Below, one piece after another: positions 26,493 through 34,898 of a stretch of 64,000 nucleotides of DNA. The position numbers and the translations under genes are program-made. Positions within the stretch are counted from its first letter, which is position 1. Every line of letters starts with the position of its first letter. Source of the stretch: Lachnospiraceae bacterium (GTDB lineage: Bacteria > Bacillota > Clostridia > Lachnospirales > Lachnospiraceae); contig JAFUTQ010000059.1 in assembly GCA_017484135.1 (NCBI GenBank), forward strand, positions 79,414 through 143,413, in the 5' to 3' direction. The notes under the pieces were generated by a model that was not told the DNA's origin, made no database searches, and saw only the letters and a program-made list of their open reading frames with translations.

Positions 26493-27332
26493 CTATTCCT
26501 CAATCTCGCCGGTAAACACTGTAGTTGCCGGTCCTTCCAGATACACCAGATTCTCTTTTCTGTCATATGTAATTTGAAGATCGCCCCCCAGCAAATGAAT
26601 GCACACACTGTCCTCCGTCAGATCATTGAGCATGCATGCCACTGCCGTGGCACAGGCTCCCGTACCGCAGGCAAGCGTTTCGCCGGAGCCCCGCTCCCAC
26701 ACCCGCATATTGACCTCGGTTCGGGACAATACCTCAATAAATTCCGTGTTGACACGATCCGGGAACATCTCATGGTGTTCAAAGGCGGGTCCGACCTTCT
26801 CAATATCCATATGCATCACATCCGGCAATTGTGTCACACAGTGGGGATTTCCCATGGAGACACAGGTTACCTTGTAGGGCTTTCCTGCCACCTGTATGGT
26901 CTCATGGATGATCTGCTCTGCTCCGGATGGGGAAACTGCCGGAATATCCTTTGCGGTCAAAACGGGCGCTCCCATATTCACACGCACCGTATCTACCAGC
27001 CCCTCCTTTACACTGACCGTCAATGTCTTGATGCCGGATTTGGTTTCCACCGTAAAGGTAGTCTTTTCCGTCATGCGATGGTCATATACGTACTTTGCCA
27101 CACAGCGGATACCGTTTCCGCACATACTTCCCTCGGAGCCGTCCGCATTATACATGCACATACGAAAATCAGCGACCGTAGAGGGTCCGATGGTGATCAA
27201 TCCATCCGAACCAATACCAAAATGGCGGTCGCTGACTTTTATTGCAAAGCTTTTTTCATCTTTTATCTGTTCTTCAAACACATTTACATAGACGTAATCG
27301 TTGCCGCATCCGTGCATCTTCGTAAATTTCAT
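26493..27332 (-). CDS. dapF: Diaminopimelate epimerase DapF
   Basis: Converts LL-DAP to meso-DAP for the cell wall and lysine; 279 aa, usual length. Both catalytic cysteines are visible: MCGNGIRC (about residue 72) and ACGTGACA (about residue 214), with the N-terminal KMHGCGNDY motif. It is followed by murE on the same strand. AGGAGGTCATCCCT lies upstream of the ATG. Confidence 0.96.
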   Translation of the reverse strand: MKFTKMHGCGNDYVYVNVFEEQIKDEKSFAIKVSDRHFGIGSDGLITIGPSTVADFRMCMYNADGSEGSMCGNGIRCVAKYVYDHRMTEKTTFTVETKSGIKTLTVSVKEGLVDTVRVNMGAPVLTAKDIPAVSPSGAEQIIHETIQVAGKPYKVTCVSMGNPHCVTQLPDVMHMDIEKVGPAFEHHEMFPDRVNTEFIEVLSRTEVNMRVWERGSGETLACGTGACATAVACMLNDLTEDSVCIHLLGGDLQITYDRKENLVYLEGPATTVFTGEIEE

Positions 27333-27366
27333 AGGGATGACCTCCTTTTTTATGTTACTATTCAGT

Positions 27367-27511
27367 GGACGCTGCCAACACGATATCGTACTCTTCGGGG
27401 CACGCTCCCGCTACGCGAAAAACGTAACGGTACTAGGCTTGCAAAATACGCAAGCCAAGAACCGACGTTTTTCAAGTGCCCCGAGAGAGCACGATACCGT
27501 ATTGACAGCTG
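27367..27511. repeat. Structured dispersed repeat, family A copy 2
   Basis: About 145 bp with the same core as copy 1 (near-identical from GCTACGCGAAAAACG to CGACGTTTTTCAAGTGCCCC). The outer stem differs in sequence from copy 1. Its four imperfect positions, and the one changed position in the inner hairpin, are C-A on the plus strand and therefore G-U on a minus-strand transcript. Confidence 0.85.
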
Positions 27512-27578
27512 CTTATTGACAAAGCAATGAACAATAGTACTATAACATTTTTCTAAAAATAAGTCTACGAAAAATCTC

Positions 27579-27607
27579 TTGACATTTTCTCCGTCATATA
27601 GTAAGAT
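27579..27607 (+). promoter_or_regulatory. Promoter of tRNA-Thr
   Basis: TTGACA at 27579-27584, 17-bp spacer, TAAGAT at 27602-27607. Confidence 0.8.
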
Positions 27608-27635
27608 TCTCTTTGTTGAGGTTTCTCGACAGAAT

Positions 27636-27707
27636 GCTGATGTGGCTCAGAGGTAGAGCACTTCCTTGGTAAGGAAGGGGTCACGGGTTCAATTCCCGTC
27701 ATCAGCT
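27636..27707 (+). tRNA. tRNA-Thr, anticodon GGT
   Basis: Acceptor GCTGATG/CATCAGC, anticodon stem CTTCC/GGAAG with loop TTGGTAA (anticodon GGT), T-arm GGGTTCAATTCCC, discriminator T. A run of T follows directly, then an ATGCGC/GCGCAT hairpin. CCA is not encoded. Confidence 0.93.
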
Positions 27708-27736
27708 CTTTTTTTATGCGCCCCTGCGCATACGAT

Positions 27737-27778
27737 CAAAAGGGTCTAAACCGACACAGTCAGTTTAGACCCCTTTTT
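27737..27778. terminator. Bidirectional terminator between tRNA-Thr and mtnN
   Basis: GGGTCTAAAC (27742-27751) pairs with GTTTAGACCC (27763-27772), with TTTTT after it on the plus strand and TTTT on the minus strand. Confidence 0.85.
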
Positions 27779-28475
27779 AAAACTCCTTAATGAACTCCCT
27801 TACCATCGCGGCACAATGCCGCGCAGCCTCTGCCTCAAACGCAGGATAATCCATCTCCGCGGAGCCGTCCGCCTTGTCAGATATGGCACGGATAATGAGA
27901 AACGGCAGTCCGTTCAGCGTGGCGGCCTGCGCGATGGATGCTCCCTCCATCTCCGCACAGTCTCCGTGAAATTCCCGAATCAGCACATCCTTCACTTCTT
28001 TACTGGAGATAAACTGATCTCCGCTGACTACATGTCCGGGAATCACATTGATACCGGGATTTGCGCGTCTGCACGCTCCGACTGCGACTTTTCCCATCTG
28101 TTCATCTGCCACAAATTCCCGTCGGTCAGTTCCCGGAATCTGTCCCTTTGCATAGCCAAAGATGGTCACATCCACATCATGCTGTACCGCATCGATGGAT
28201 ACCAGAAGATCTCCGATATTGAGCTGTGCATTCAGCGAGCCGGCCACTCCGGTATTCAGGACATGCGTTACCCCGAACAAATCCGAAAGGATCTGCACGC
28301 ACATGGCTGCATTTACCTTGCCGATGCCGCACTGAACCACTACCACCTCTTTGCCCTCCAAGGTTCCCTCAAAAAATTCCATATTGGCCTTTTTTTGGAT
28401 TCCGTTCACCTGCATCTGCTGCTTTAATAAGGAAACCTCTGCTTCCATGGCTCCGATGATTCCTATTTTTTTCAT
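27777..28475 (-). CDS. mtnN: 5'-methylthioadenosine/S-adenosylhomocysteine nucleosidase
   Basis: Cleaves adenine from SAH and MTA; 232 aa. The catalytic glutamate lies in GAMEAEV near residue 11, the substrate-binding segment is EMEGASIAQ, and the catalytic Asp is in ISDKAD near residue 195. The ATG at 28475 is chosen because GGAAGGAG lies 6 nt upstream; a frame up to 28508 overlaps luxS. With LuxS it forms the activated methyl cycle and yields the AI-2 precursor. Confidence 0.95.
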   Translation of the reverse strand: MKKIGIIGAMEAEVSLLKQQMQVNGIQKKANMEFFEGTLEGKEVVVVQCGIGKVNAAMCVQILSDLFGVTHVLNTGVAGSLNAQLNIGDLLVSIDAVQHDVDVTIFGYAKGQIPGTDRREFVADEQMGKVAVGACRRANPGINVIPGHVVSGDQFISSKEVKDVLIREFHGDCAEMEGASIAQAATLNGLPFLIIRAISDKADGSAEMDYPAFEAEAARHCAAMVREFIKEF

Positions 28476-28504
28476 AAATTCTCCTTCCATGCTGTCTGTT
28501 ACTC

Positions 28505-28984
28505 TCACGAAGGGTAATGCAGCTTTGTTTCATCGATATGATAAAGAACCTGTTCCAGATACCGATCTGCGAGATAATTCGCCATGCCCAGGTTCATATC
28601 CAGATAATTTCCGCAATCCCGGGGAGCTGCACCCGGCACCTCCCCTTTGTAGTCACGGATAAACTCATACATGCGAACTAAAAGCTCCACGATATCCTCT
28701 GATTCGTAATTTCCCGCCAAAAGCAGATAAAATCCCGTCCGGCAGCCCATCGGTCCAAAATAAATGACACGTTCCTTATATTCCGCGTCGTTTCTTAAGA
28801 AGGTTGCTCCCAGATGCTCAATGGTATGCACCTCCGCCGTATTCATGACCGGCTCATCGTTGGGCGATGTCATGCGCAGGTCAAAGGTTGTAATGACTTC
28901 CTCTCCCACAGAATCTCTGCGGGACACATATACACCCGGCTGAAGCCGGATATGATCTACCGTAAAACTTGCTATTTTTTCCAT
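28505..28984 (-). CDS. luxS: S-ribosylhomocysteine lyase LuxS (AI-2 synthesis)
   Basis: A 159-aa enzyme that splits S-ribosylhomocysteine into homocysteine and DPD, the AI-2 precursor. The zinc site HTIEH near residue 54, the catalytic-cysteine region GPMGCRTGFY near residue 80 and CGNYLDMNL near residue 124 are all present. It stands between a transglycosylase gene and mtnN on the same strand, so recycling genes are co-transcribed. Confidence 0.97.
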   Translation of the reverse strand: MEKIASFTVDHIRLQPGVYVSRRDSVGEEVITTFDLRMTSPNDEPVMNTAEVHTIEHLGATFLRNDAEYKERVIYFGPMGCRTGFYLLLAGNYESEDIVELLVRMYEFIRDYKGEVPGAAPRDCGNYLDMNLGMANYLADRYLEQVLYHIDETKLHYPS

Positions 28985-28999
28985 AATCCATCCTTTCGA

Positions 29000-29650
29000 T
29001 TACTGCTCCTGCTGCTCGTCGCTTAACTGTTCCTTCAGTTCGGTAAGCTCGTTGATCAGCTGCAATATATTTTTCTGATAGGTAACCGCCCGGAAGGTGT
29101 CGGTGCTATCTCCGTTATTCATATATCCCATGACCTTTTCCACATAGTTCTGCGTTTCCTCAAAGGGCGGAATTCCCTGATATTTGTCCACATTTCCGCT
29201 TCCGGCATTATATGCCGCAAGTGCCAGCGATACGTTATTGTTGTATTTTTCCAAAAGCTGACGAATGTATTTCGCCCCTGCCATGATATTTTCCCTTGCA
29301 TCGTAGGGATTCTCACAGCCCAGCGCAGCTGCTGTATTTGGCATCAGCTGCATAATTCCCATCGCACCGGAGGATGAGGTGGCGTCAGAGTGAAAATTAG
29401 ATTCCTGCTTTGCCATCGCCGTCAAAAGAGAAACGGGCACCTGATAGGTATCAGCTGCCTCTTCAAATATGCTTTGCAGCTCCTCGTCCTGTACCACAAT
29501 CTTCTCTGCCCGCTCGAGCTGCTTTTGTACGGGCTCGAGCTGTTTTTCTTCCTCCTCCAGATAGGTAGAAAAATTTTCAAGCTCCTCTGTGCTCTGCTGT
29601 ACCTCCTGTGTTTGTGTTCCATTTGGATGTAACACAGCCGTTATTTTCAT
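29000..29650 (-). CDS. Lytic transglycosylase-like (SLT domain) protein
   Basis: A 216-aa protein. Residues about 15-60 form a Glu/Gln-rich coiled coil; the SLT fold follows, with catalytic Glu in AMAKQESNF, then GAMGIMQLMPNTA and ALAAYNAGSGNV. No signal peptide or membrane helix is seen, so export is unexplained. The ATG at 29650 has GAGGAGATC before it. First gene of the run with luxS and mtnN. Confidence 0.85.
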   Translation of the reverse strand: MKITAVLHPNGTQTQEVQQSTEELENFSTYLEEEEKQLEPVQKQLERAEKIVVQDEELQSIFEEAADTYQVPVSLLTAMAKQESNFHSDATSSSGAMGIMQLMPNTAAALGCENPYDARENIMAGAKYIRQLLEKYNNNVSLALAAYNAGSGNVDKYQGIPPFEETQNYVEKVMGYMNNGDSTDTFRAVTYQKNILQLINELTELKEQLSDEQQEQ

Positions 29651-29694
29651 GATGATCTCCTCTCGATTTGATAACACGATATGGTTGAATGTCC

Positions 29695-29877
29695 GGATTT
29701 GACTGCATGTTATGGTTTGTGGAGTAACAGGTCATGCCGACGTAGTCGGCATTGACTCTTTGCGTAAGAAATCGTCTCGGAAAGCTTGCTTTCCGATCCG
29801 ATTTTTTACGCAAAGTGTTCACATCGTTTCACGATGTGAACCTGTTACTCCGCAAACCATAACATGCAGTCAAATCC
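29695..29877. repeat. Structured multi-arm repeat, family B copy 1
   Basis: A 38-bp outer stem (29695-29732 with 29840-29877, one imperfect pair) encloses a conserved core of about 107 bp. The core has a TGCCGAC/GTCGGCA hairpin, a long stem CTTTGCGTAA/TTACGCAAAG capped by GGAAAG/CTTTCC, and a TTCACATCGT/ACGATGTGAA hairpin. It lies between the dtxR-type gene and the transglycosylase gene. Confidence 0.85.
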
Positions 29878-29899
29878 TAACACATCCTTCATTTTTAAT

Positions 29900-30298
29900 T
29901 CACATCATTGCCTTCCCCAGGATCAACTCTTTGTTTTCATGTACATGCTGCTTGATCGCTGCAAAGCTCTCTTTGCTGATCACATGCTCCATCCTGCAGG
30001 CATCTTCATCCGCAATTTTCTTTTCCACCCCTAAATACTGAAGCCATGCCGATAGTAATTCATGCCGTTCGTAAATCATCTCCGCGATCTCTTTTCCGCT
30101 CTCGGTCAGATGAATGTATCCCTCATCGGACATGGTGATGTGGCTTTTCTGACGTAAATTTTTCATCGCAATGCTGACACTGGATTTTTTGAAGCCCAGC
30201 TCGTTTGCCACATCAACCGAACGAACAACCGGCAGCTTTCTGCTCAGGATCAGAATCGTCTCCAGATAATTTTCTGCTGATTCATTCACTGCAGCCAT
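29900..30298 (-). CDS. DtxR/MntR-family metal-dependent transcriptional regulator
   Basis: A 132-aa regulator: N-terminal winged helix (ESAENYLETILIL, RSVDVANELGFKKSSVSIAMKNL recognition region), then a dimerisation and metal-binding domain with ERHELLSAWL and EDACRMEHVIS carrying the usual His/Glu/Cys ligands. There is no C-terminal SH3 domain, as in MntR. It probably represses iron or manganese uptake genes; no target is visible here. Confidence 0.88.
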   Translation of the reverse strand: MAAVNESAENYLETILILSRKLPVVRSVDVANELGFKKSSVSIAMKNLRQKSHITMSDEGYIHLTESGKEIAEMIYERHELLSAWLQYLGVEKKIADEDACRMEHVISKESFAAIKQHVHENKELILGKAMM

Positions 30299-30444
30299 TC
30301 TCTTTCCCCCTTGTCACCTGTGAACCGCCTGACACGGTTCTTCTGTCCGCTGCAGCGATTATGCCGCATGCGGTATTTCCAACTCTCACTAGTTTACCAT
30401 AAGTTGTAAAAAAAGTAAAACATAACTGTCAAACGTCTTCGTAC

Positions 30445-31044
30445 CTATCGCAGCTTTTTTTTCAGTCTCTGAAGCGCATTGTCTACCGACTTGGGTTCTT
30501 TTCCCATAAGCTCTGCAATTCTGACGTAATGATATCCCTGCAGATAATACGCCAGCACCTCCTGTTCCATGGCGCTCAGGCGGTTTTCCACTTTTTTCCG
30601 AAAATCATCCATATCCTCCCGGTCGATAAACATCTGTTCCGGATTTCCCTCCATATCTGTCCGCAGCACCTCCGGAATCAGAAGCTCTCCCGCATTCTCG
30701 TTTTCCTCATAAAGAGGCACATAGGAATTGAGCGGAGCATGCTTTTTCCGGTTGGATGCCTCAATGGCGGTATAAATCTGTCTGGCAATACACAGATCCG
30801 CAAAATGAAAAAAACTGCTGTCCTTCCCCGTATCATAATCCCGGACGGCCTTAAACAGCCCGATCATTCCCTCCTGAATCAGATCATCGGTATCGCCTCC
30901 GATCAAAAACAGGGTTTTTGCCCTTCTGCGCACCAGATATTTGTATTTTTCCATCAAATAATCGATGATTTCGTTTTCCCCTGCGCGATATGCGGCGACC
31001 AGTGCTTCATCACTCATATTTTCATAACTCTCATAGGATGCCAT
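30445..31044 (-). CDS. sigH: RNA polymerase sigma factor SigH
   Basis: A 199-aa sigma factor like the early-sporulation SigH of Bacilli and Clostridia: region 2 (DDLIQEGMIGLFKAVRDYD, FFHFADLCIARQIYTAI) and region 4 (LSAMEQEVLAYYLQGYHYVRIAELMGKEPKSVDNALQRLKKKL). Its place after cysS-mrnC-rlmB matches the conserved Firmicutes order and supports the call. It implies a spore-forming or competence-related ancestry. Confidence 0.93.
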   Translation of the reverse strand: MASYESYENMSDEALVAAYRAGENEIIDYLMEKYKYLVRRRAKTLFLIGGDTDDLIQEGMIGLFKAVRDYDTGKDSSFFHFADLCIARQIYTAIEASNRKKHAPLNSYVPLYEENENAGELLIPEVLRTDMEGNPEQMFIDREDMDDFRKKVENRLSAMEQEVLAYYLQGYHYVRIAELMGKEPKSVDNALQRLKKKLR

Positions 31045-31077
31045 GCTTACCCCCTGCCTTTCACTTACACGATATTC

Positions 31078-31860
31078 TTACAATCTGCGCTGTCTGACAA
31101 TTTCATAGGCCAGTATGCCTGCTGCCACAGATGCGTTAAGGGAATCAATCTCCCCCTTCATGGGAATTGCGGCCTTCAGATCACAGGTTTCCTTTACCAG
31201 TCTGCTGACTCCCTCGCCTTCGTTTCCGATCACCAGACCAATGGGACCCTTCAGATCAAGGTCATACAGAACCGTTCCCTCCATATCCGCGCAGACAAAC
31301 CACAGCCCCTGTTCCTTTAATTCCTGAATCGTACTGCTGATATTTGTCACCTTTGCTACCGGAGTGTAGGCAATTGCGCCTGCCGAGGCTTTCGCAACCG
31401 CTGCGGTCAGTCCCACCGCCCTGCGCTTTGGGATAATGACTCCGTGTGCGCCTGCCAGATTTGCGGTTCGAATAATTGCCCCCAGATTGTGCGGATCCTC
31501 AATGCCGTCCAGAATGAGCAAAAAGGGAGGCTCACCCTTTTCCCTTGCAGCCTCCAGCAGATCCGCCACCTCCGCATAATGAAAGGCCGCGGTCTGCGCG
31601 ATCACGCCCTGATGCTTCTTTGTCTCAGACATCTGATCCAGACGTGCCTTCGACACATACTGCACGATGGTATCATGCTTTCCCGCCTCACGCAGGATCG
31701 TCTGCACCGGTCCGTCCTTACAGCCCTCCAGCACATATAATTTGTCCACTGTTTTTCCCGAGCGAAACGCCTCCAGTACCGCATTCCGCCCTTCCACTCT
31801 TGTGCCCTCTGTATATTCCTCTTTCTTCATTGTCCTGCTGTCCTCAAATCCTGATTTCAT
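31078..31860 (-). CDS. rlmB: 23S rRNA (guanosine-2'-O)-methyltransferase RlmB (TrmH family)
   Basis: A SPOUT methyltransferase that modifies G2251 of 23S rRNA. The N-terminal substrate-binding domain begins near VEGRNAVLEAF; the knotted domain shows LDGIEDPHNLGAIIRTA, the motif around GNEGEGVS and the final SLNASVAAGILAYE. An ATG at 31860 overlapping the mrnC stop (ATGA) is chosen; an internal ATG at 31830 is also possible and would remove ten residues. Confidence 0.93.
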   Translation of the reverse strand: MKSGFEDSRTMKKEEYTEGTRVEGRNAVLEAFRSGKTVDKLYVLEGCKDGPVQTILREAGKHDTIVQYVSKARLDQMSETKKHQGVIAQTAAFHYAEVADLLEAAREKGEPPFLLILDGIEDPHNLGAIIRTANLAGAHGVIIPKRRAVGLTAAVAKASAGAIAYTPVAKVTNISSTIQELKEQGLWFVCADMEGTVLYDLDLKGPIGLVIGNEGEGVSRLVKETCDLKAAIPMKGEIDSLNASVAAGILAYEIVRQRRL

Positions 31861-32309
31861 TCGCACATCCCCTGCTGCCCGGTTTTCTCCGAACCTGTCA
31901 ACGCCAGTTCCACCAAAGTATAGATCCGATCCATCTGATCCGTCAGATACAGATAGCCCATCAGCGCCTCAAATCCGGTAGCCCTCCGGTAATCTGTCAT
32001 CGTCGCGTTTTTCGCCATGGTGGGAGATTTCGCATTTCGTCCGCGACGGTAGATATCCCGTTCCATCTCCGTCAGCTCCGGCTCTAACAGCCGTATCATC
32101 TCGGACTGTGCATGTGCCTTTACCAGACGGCTGGTGGCCAGATGAAGCTTGGACGCTTTGGTGTTTCCCTGCCCCACCACAATGGTACGAATGATCAGAT
32201 CGTAAATCCCGTCTCCGATATATGCCAGCGCCAACGGCGAATAGGTCATGACATCCACCTGCGGCAGATGGAATCTCTCTTTGATACAGGAATTTATGCC
32301 TTTTTCCAT
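31857..32309 (-). CDS. mrnC: Mini-ribonuclease III
   Basis: A 150-aa RNase III catalytic domain without a dsRNA-binding domain, used in 23S rRNA maturation. The signature is ALAYIGDGIYDLIIR, with acidic metal ligands, and FEALMGYLYL near residue 115. It overlaps cysS by 16 nt at its start and rlmB by 4 nt at its end. AAGGTG is 5 nt before the ATG. Confidence 0.94.
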   Translation of the reverse strand: MEKGINSCIKERFHLPQVDVMTYSPLALAYIGDGIYDLIIRTIVVGQGNTKASKLHLATSRLVKAHAQSEMIRLLEPELTEMERDIYRRGRNAKSPTMAKNATMTDYRRATGFEALMGYLYLTDQMDRIYTLVELALTGSEKTGQQGMCE

Positions 32310-33709
32310 TTTACACCTTCTCGGGTATCCTCCAGCACAATCCCCTTCTCCAAAAGCTCTGCCCGGATTGCATCCGCTTTTGGAAAATCCTTTGCTTTTT
32401 TTGCTTCCGTCCGTTCCTGGATTTTTTCCAGAACATAGCTCTCCAGCTCTGCATCCACATCATCTTCTGCCGCAAGCTCACCAGCGGTAAGATCCAGCGA
32501 CAACACCGCATCAAAATCCTGTAAAAGATCCAGCTTCGTCCGGTCACTCATCTCTGCTTTCAATACATCATAAACCAACGTCAGTGCCATGGCGGTGTTC
32601 AGATCATCCGCCAGCGCATCCGTAAACTTTGCCTTGTAGGCGGCAAAGGCTTCCGGTTCCGGTTCGGTGTCCGGATCCAGCCTGGAAATCGTCCGCCGAA
32701 GCTTCGTATAGGCGCTTTCCATATTGTCCAGTATCTCATAGGAAAACTCCAGCGGCTTCCGGTAATGGGACTGCAGGCAAAACATTCTGTATACCAGCGG
32801 ATGATAGCCTTTTTCCTCCAGACGGGATACGGTGAGAAAATCGCCCTTTGATTTGCTCATCTTTCCGGTTTTATCATTCAGATGCTGTACATGAAACCAG
32901 TAATTGCACCATTTATGTCCCAGATAGGACTCACTCTGGGCAATCTCATTGGTATGGTGCGGGAAAATATTGTCCACGCCCCCGCAATGAATATCCATGT
33001 AATCTCCCAGATGCTTCATGCTGATGCAGGAGCACTCAATATGCCAGCCCGGATAGCCCAGTCCCCAGGGACTGTCCCATTTCAGCTCCTGATTTTCAAA
33101 CTTGGATTTCGTAAACCACAAGACAAAATCGCTTTTATTTCTCTTATTGACATCCTCGGTCACATCCTCCCGAACGCCCACCATGAGCTCCTTCTCGTTC
33201 TGGCTGGAAAACACATAATAATCCTTCAGCTTCGAGGTATCAAAATAAACATTGTCTCCTGCCACATAGGCGTAGCCTTTCTCCAGCAGCACTTCAATCA
33301 TATGAATAAATTCGGGAATGCAGTTGGTTGCGGGCTCTACCACATCCGGGCGCTTGATGTTCAATTTCTCACAGTCCGAGAAAAACGCGTCTGTATAAAA
33401 CTGTGCGATTTCCATAACCGTCTTGTGTTCCCGCTTTGCGCCCTTTAGCATTTTATCCTCTCCGGTGTCTGCATCGCTGGACAGATGTCCGACATCCGTA
33501 ATATTCATCACACGCTTCACATCGTATCCGGCATAGCGAAGGGTTTTCTCCAACACGTCCTCCATGATATAGCTTCTCAGATTGCCGATATGGGCAAAAT
33601 GATAGACTGTGGGGCCACAGGTGTACATCCCCACCTTGCCGTCCTCATTCGGGACAAAGTCCTCTACCTTCCTGCTCAGCGTACTGTACAGCTTGATGTG
33701 ATTCTCCAT
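32294..33709 (-). CDS. cysS: Cysteinyl-tRNA synthetase
   Basis: A 471-aa class I synthetase. Zinc ligands include the Cys in YTCGPTVY; the HIGH motif is HIGN and the KMSKS motif is GKMSKSKGD; HIECS supplies further zinc ligands. The ATG at 33709 follows AGGAGG by 5-6 nt. A T-box leader, common for this gene, was not seen in the 190 nt upstream, which are occupied mostly by a family B repeat. Confidence 0.96.
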   Translation of the reverse strand: MENHIKLYSTLSRKVEDFVPNEDGKVGMYTCGPTVYHFAHIGNLRSYIMEDVLEKTLRYAGYDVKRVMNITDVGHLSSDADTGEDKMLKGAKREHKTVMEIAQFYTDAFFSDCEKLNIKRPDVVEPATNCIPEFIHMIEVLLEKGYAYVAGDNVYFDTSKLKDYYVFSSQNEKELMVGVREDVTEDVNKRNKSDFVLWFTKSKFENQELKWDSPWGLGYPGWHIECSCISMKHLGDYMDIHCGGVDNIFPHHTNEIAQSESYLGHKWCNYWFHVQHLNDKTGKMSKSKGDFLTVSRLEEKGYHPLVYRMFCLQSHYRKPLEFSYEILDNMESAYTKLRRTISRLDPDTEPEPEAFAAYKAKFTDALADDLNTAMALTLVYDVLKAEMSDRTKLDLLQDFDAVLSLDLTAGELAAEDDVDAELESYVLEKIQERTEAKKAKDFPKADAIRAELLEKGIVLEDTREGVKWKKA

Positions 33710-33801
33710 TTTTTCCTCCTGATTTGTCCGTTTCATTCAGTTTACGCACGAATAAGCGTTTTGTCAACCTTTGGAGACAGAACTCCGGACTCACGACATT
33801 A

Positions 33802-33932
33802 GGGTCAAAAGGTCATGCCGACGCAGTCGGCATTGACTCTTTGCACAAGAAATCGTCTCGGAAAGCTCGCTTTCCGATCCGATTTTTTGTGCAAAGTGTT
33901 CACATCGTTTCACGATGTGAACCTTTTGACCC
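33802..33932. repeat. Structured multi-arm repeat, family B copy 2
   Basis: The same core as at 29733-29839, inside a shorter 12-bp outer stem (33802-33813 with 33921-33932) of different sequence. In the long inner stem GCGTAA/TTACGC of copy 1 becomes GCACAA/TTGTGC, two compensatory changes. The right arm and last hairpin encode the C-terminal tail of the hydrolase gene. Confidence 0.87.
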
Positions 33933-34871
33933 GGCTGCACCATGTTCCTTCAACCACTCCACCAAATCCTCGTACACGACTTCCCGGTCTGCTTCATTCA
34001 AAATTTCGTGTCGGTCATTCGGATACAATTTCATTGTGACATCCTTCATCCCGGCTTCCCGGAATTTGTCATACACCTGTCTGACGCCTTTTCCCAGATT
34101 GCCCACCGGATCCTCCTCACCGGATACGAGAAAAATCGGAAGCTCCTTTGGCATTTTTGCGATGTTTCCGGTCTGATTGTCATAAAGCACCGCTTCAAAC
34201 AACCCCATATACCCATTCAGGGTAAACACAAACGTGCATTTCGGATCCGCATGATAGGCCTCCACCACGGAGACATCCTTGGTCAGCCAGCTGTTGCTTC
34301 GATCTCTGCCGGTGGTGTCGTATTTTTTGTAGGGCTTGTCGTAGGACAGCCGCTGCAGCAGACGGCTTCGGTGTCTCCAGCCATACAGCGCAGCCTGCAG
34401 CCGCGCAATCGCCATCGCCATGCGAACCGTCCCGTCCTTGACACAGCCAGTGCCCATAACAATCGCTCCCTGCAGCCCCTCTCCATAAATAGTAAGATAT
34501 TTTCTCAACAGATAAGAGCCCATACTGTGCCCCAGCATAAAATAAGGGAGTTTCGGATAATCCCGGACAGTCAGCTTTCGCAGGCGATGCATGTCCGCCA
34601 CCAGCGTATCACTGGGGCGGGATGCAAAATAGCCCCAATCCTCCCGGGTTGCCACCGATTCGCCGTGTCCGATGTGATCATGTCCCACCACCAGAAATCC
34701 CTGTTCGGTCAGAAACTCTGCAAAGGGACGATACCGCTCAATATACTCCACCATTCCATGGGTAATCTGCAAAACCGCCCGAATCTCTCCCTGCTCCGGA
34801 AGCCAGCGCACCGCGTGCACCCTCGTCTTGCCATCCTTTGATATAAAAGAAAATTGCTCCTCTTTTGCCAT
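33900..34871 (-). CDS. Alpha/beta hydrolase, lysophospholipase-like
   Basis: A 323-aa cytosolic serine hydrolase of the monoacylglycerol lipase type. Catalytic Ser is in GHSMGS (about residue 115), an oxyanion region in ITHGMVEY, with Asp in SGEEDP and His in NDRHE near the C-terminus. The last ten or so codons (GSKGSHRETM-stop) lie inside the family B repeat, so the native stop was probably replaced. GGGAGGG precedes the ATG. Confidence 0.85.
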   Translation of the reverse strand: MAKEEQFSFISKDGKTRVHAVRWLPEQGEIRAVLQITHGMVEYIERYRPFAEFLTEQGFLVVGHDHIGHGESVATREDWGYFASRPSDTLVADMHRLRKLTVRDYPKLPYFMLGHSMGSYLLRKYLTIYGEGLQGAIVMGTGCVKDGTVRMAMAIARLQAALYGWRHRSRLLQRLSYDKPYKKYDTTGRDRSNSWLTKDVSVVEAYHADPKCTFVFTLNGYMGLFEAVLYDNQTGNIAKMPKELPIFLVSGEEDPVGNLGKGVRQVYDKFREAGMKDVTMKLYPNDRHEILNEADREVVYEDLVEWLKEHGAAGSKGSHRETM

Positions 34872-34898
34872 GTTTTGTGCCCTCCCGCCTGTTATCGA

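Noticed and set aside
33737-33900. T-box leader upstream of cysS
   Set aside because: The space holds mostly a family B repeat; no T-box consensus (TGGNACCGCG-like) or specifier loop is visible.
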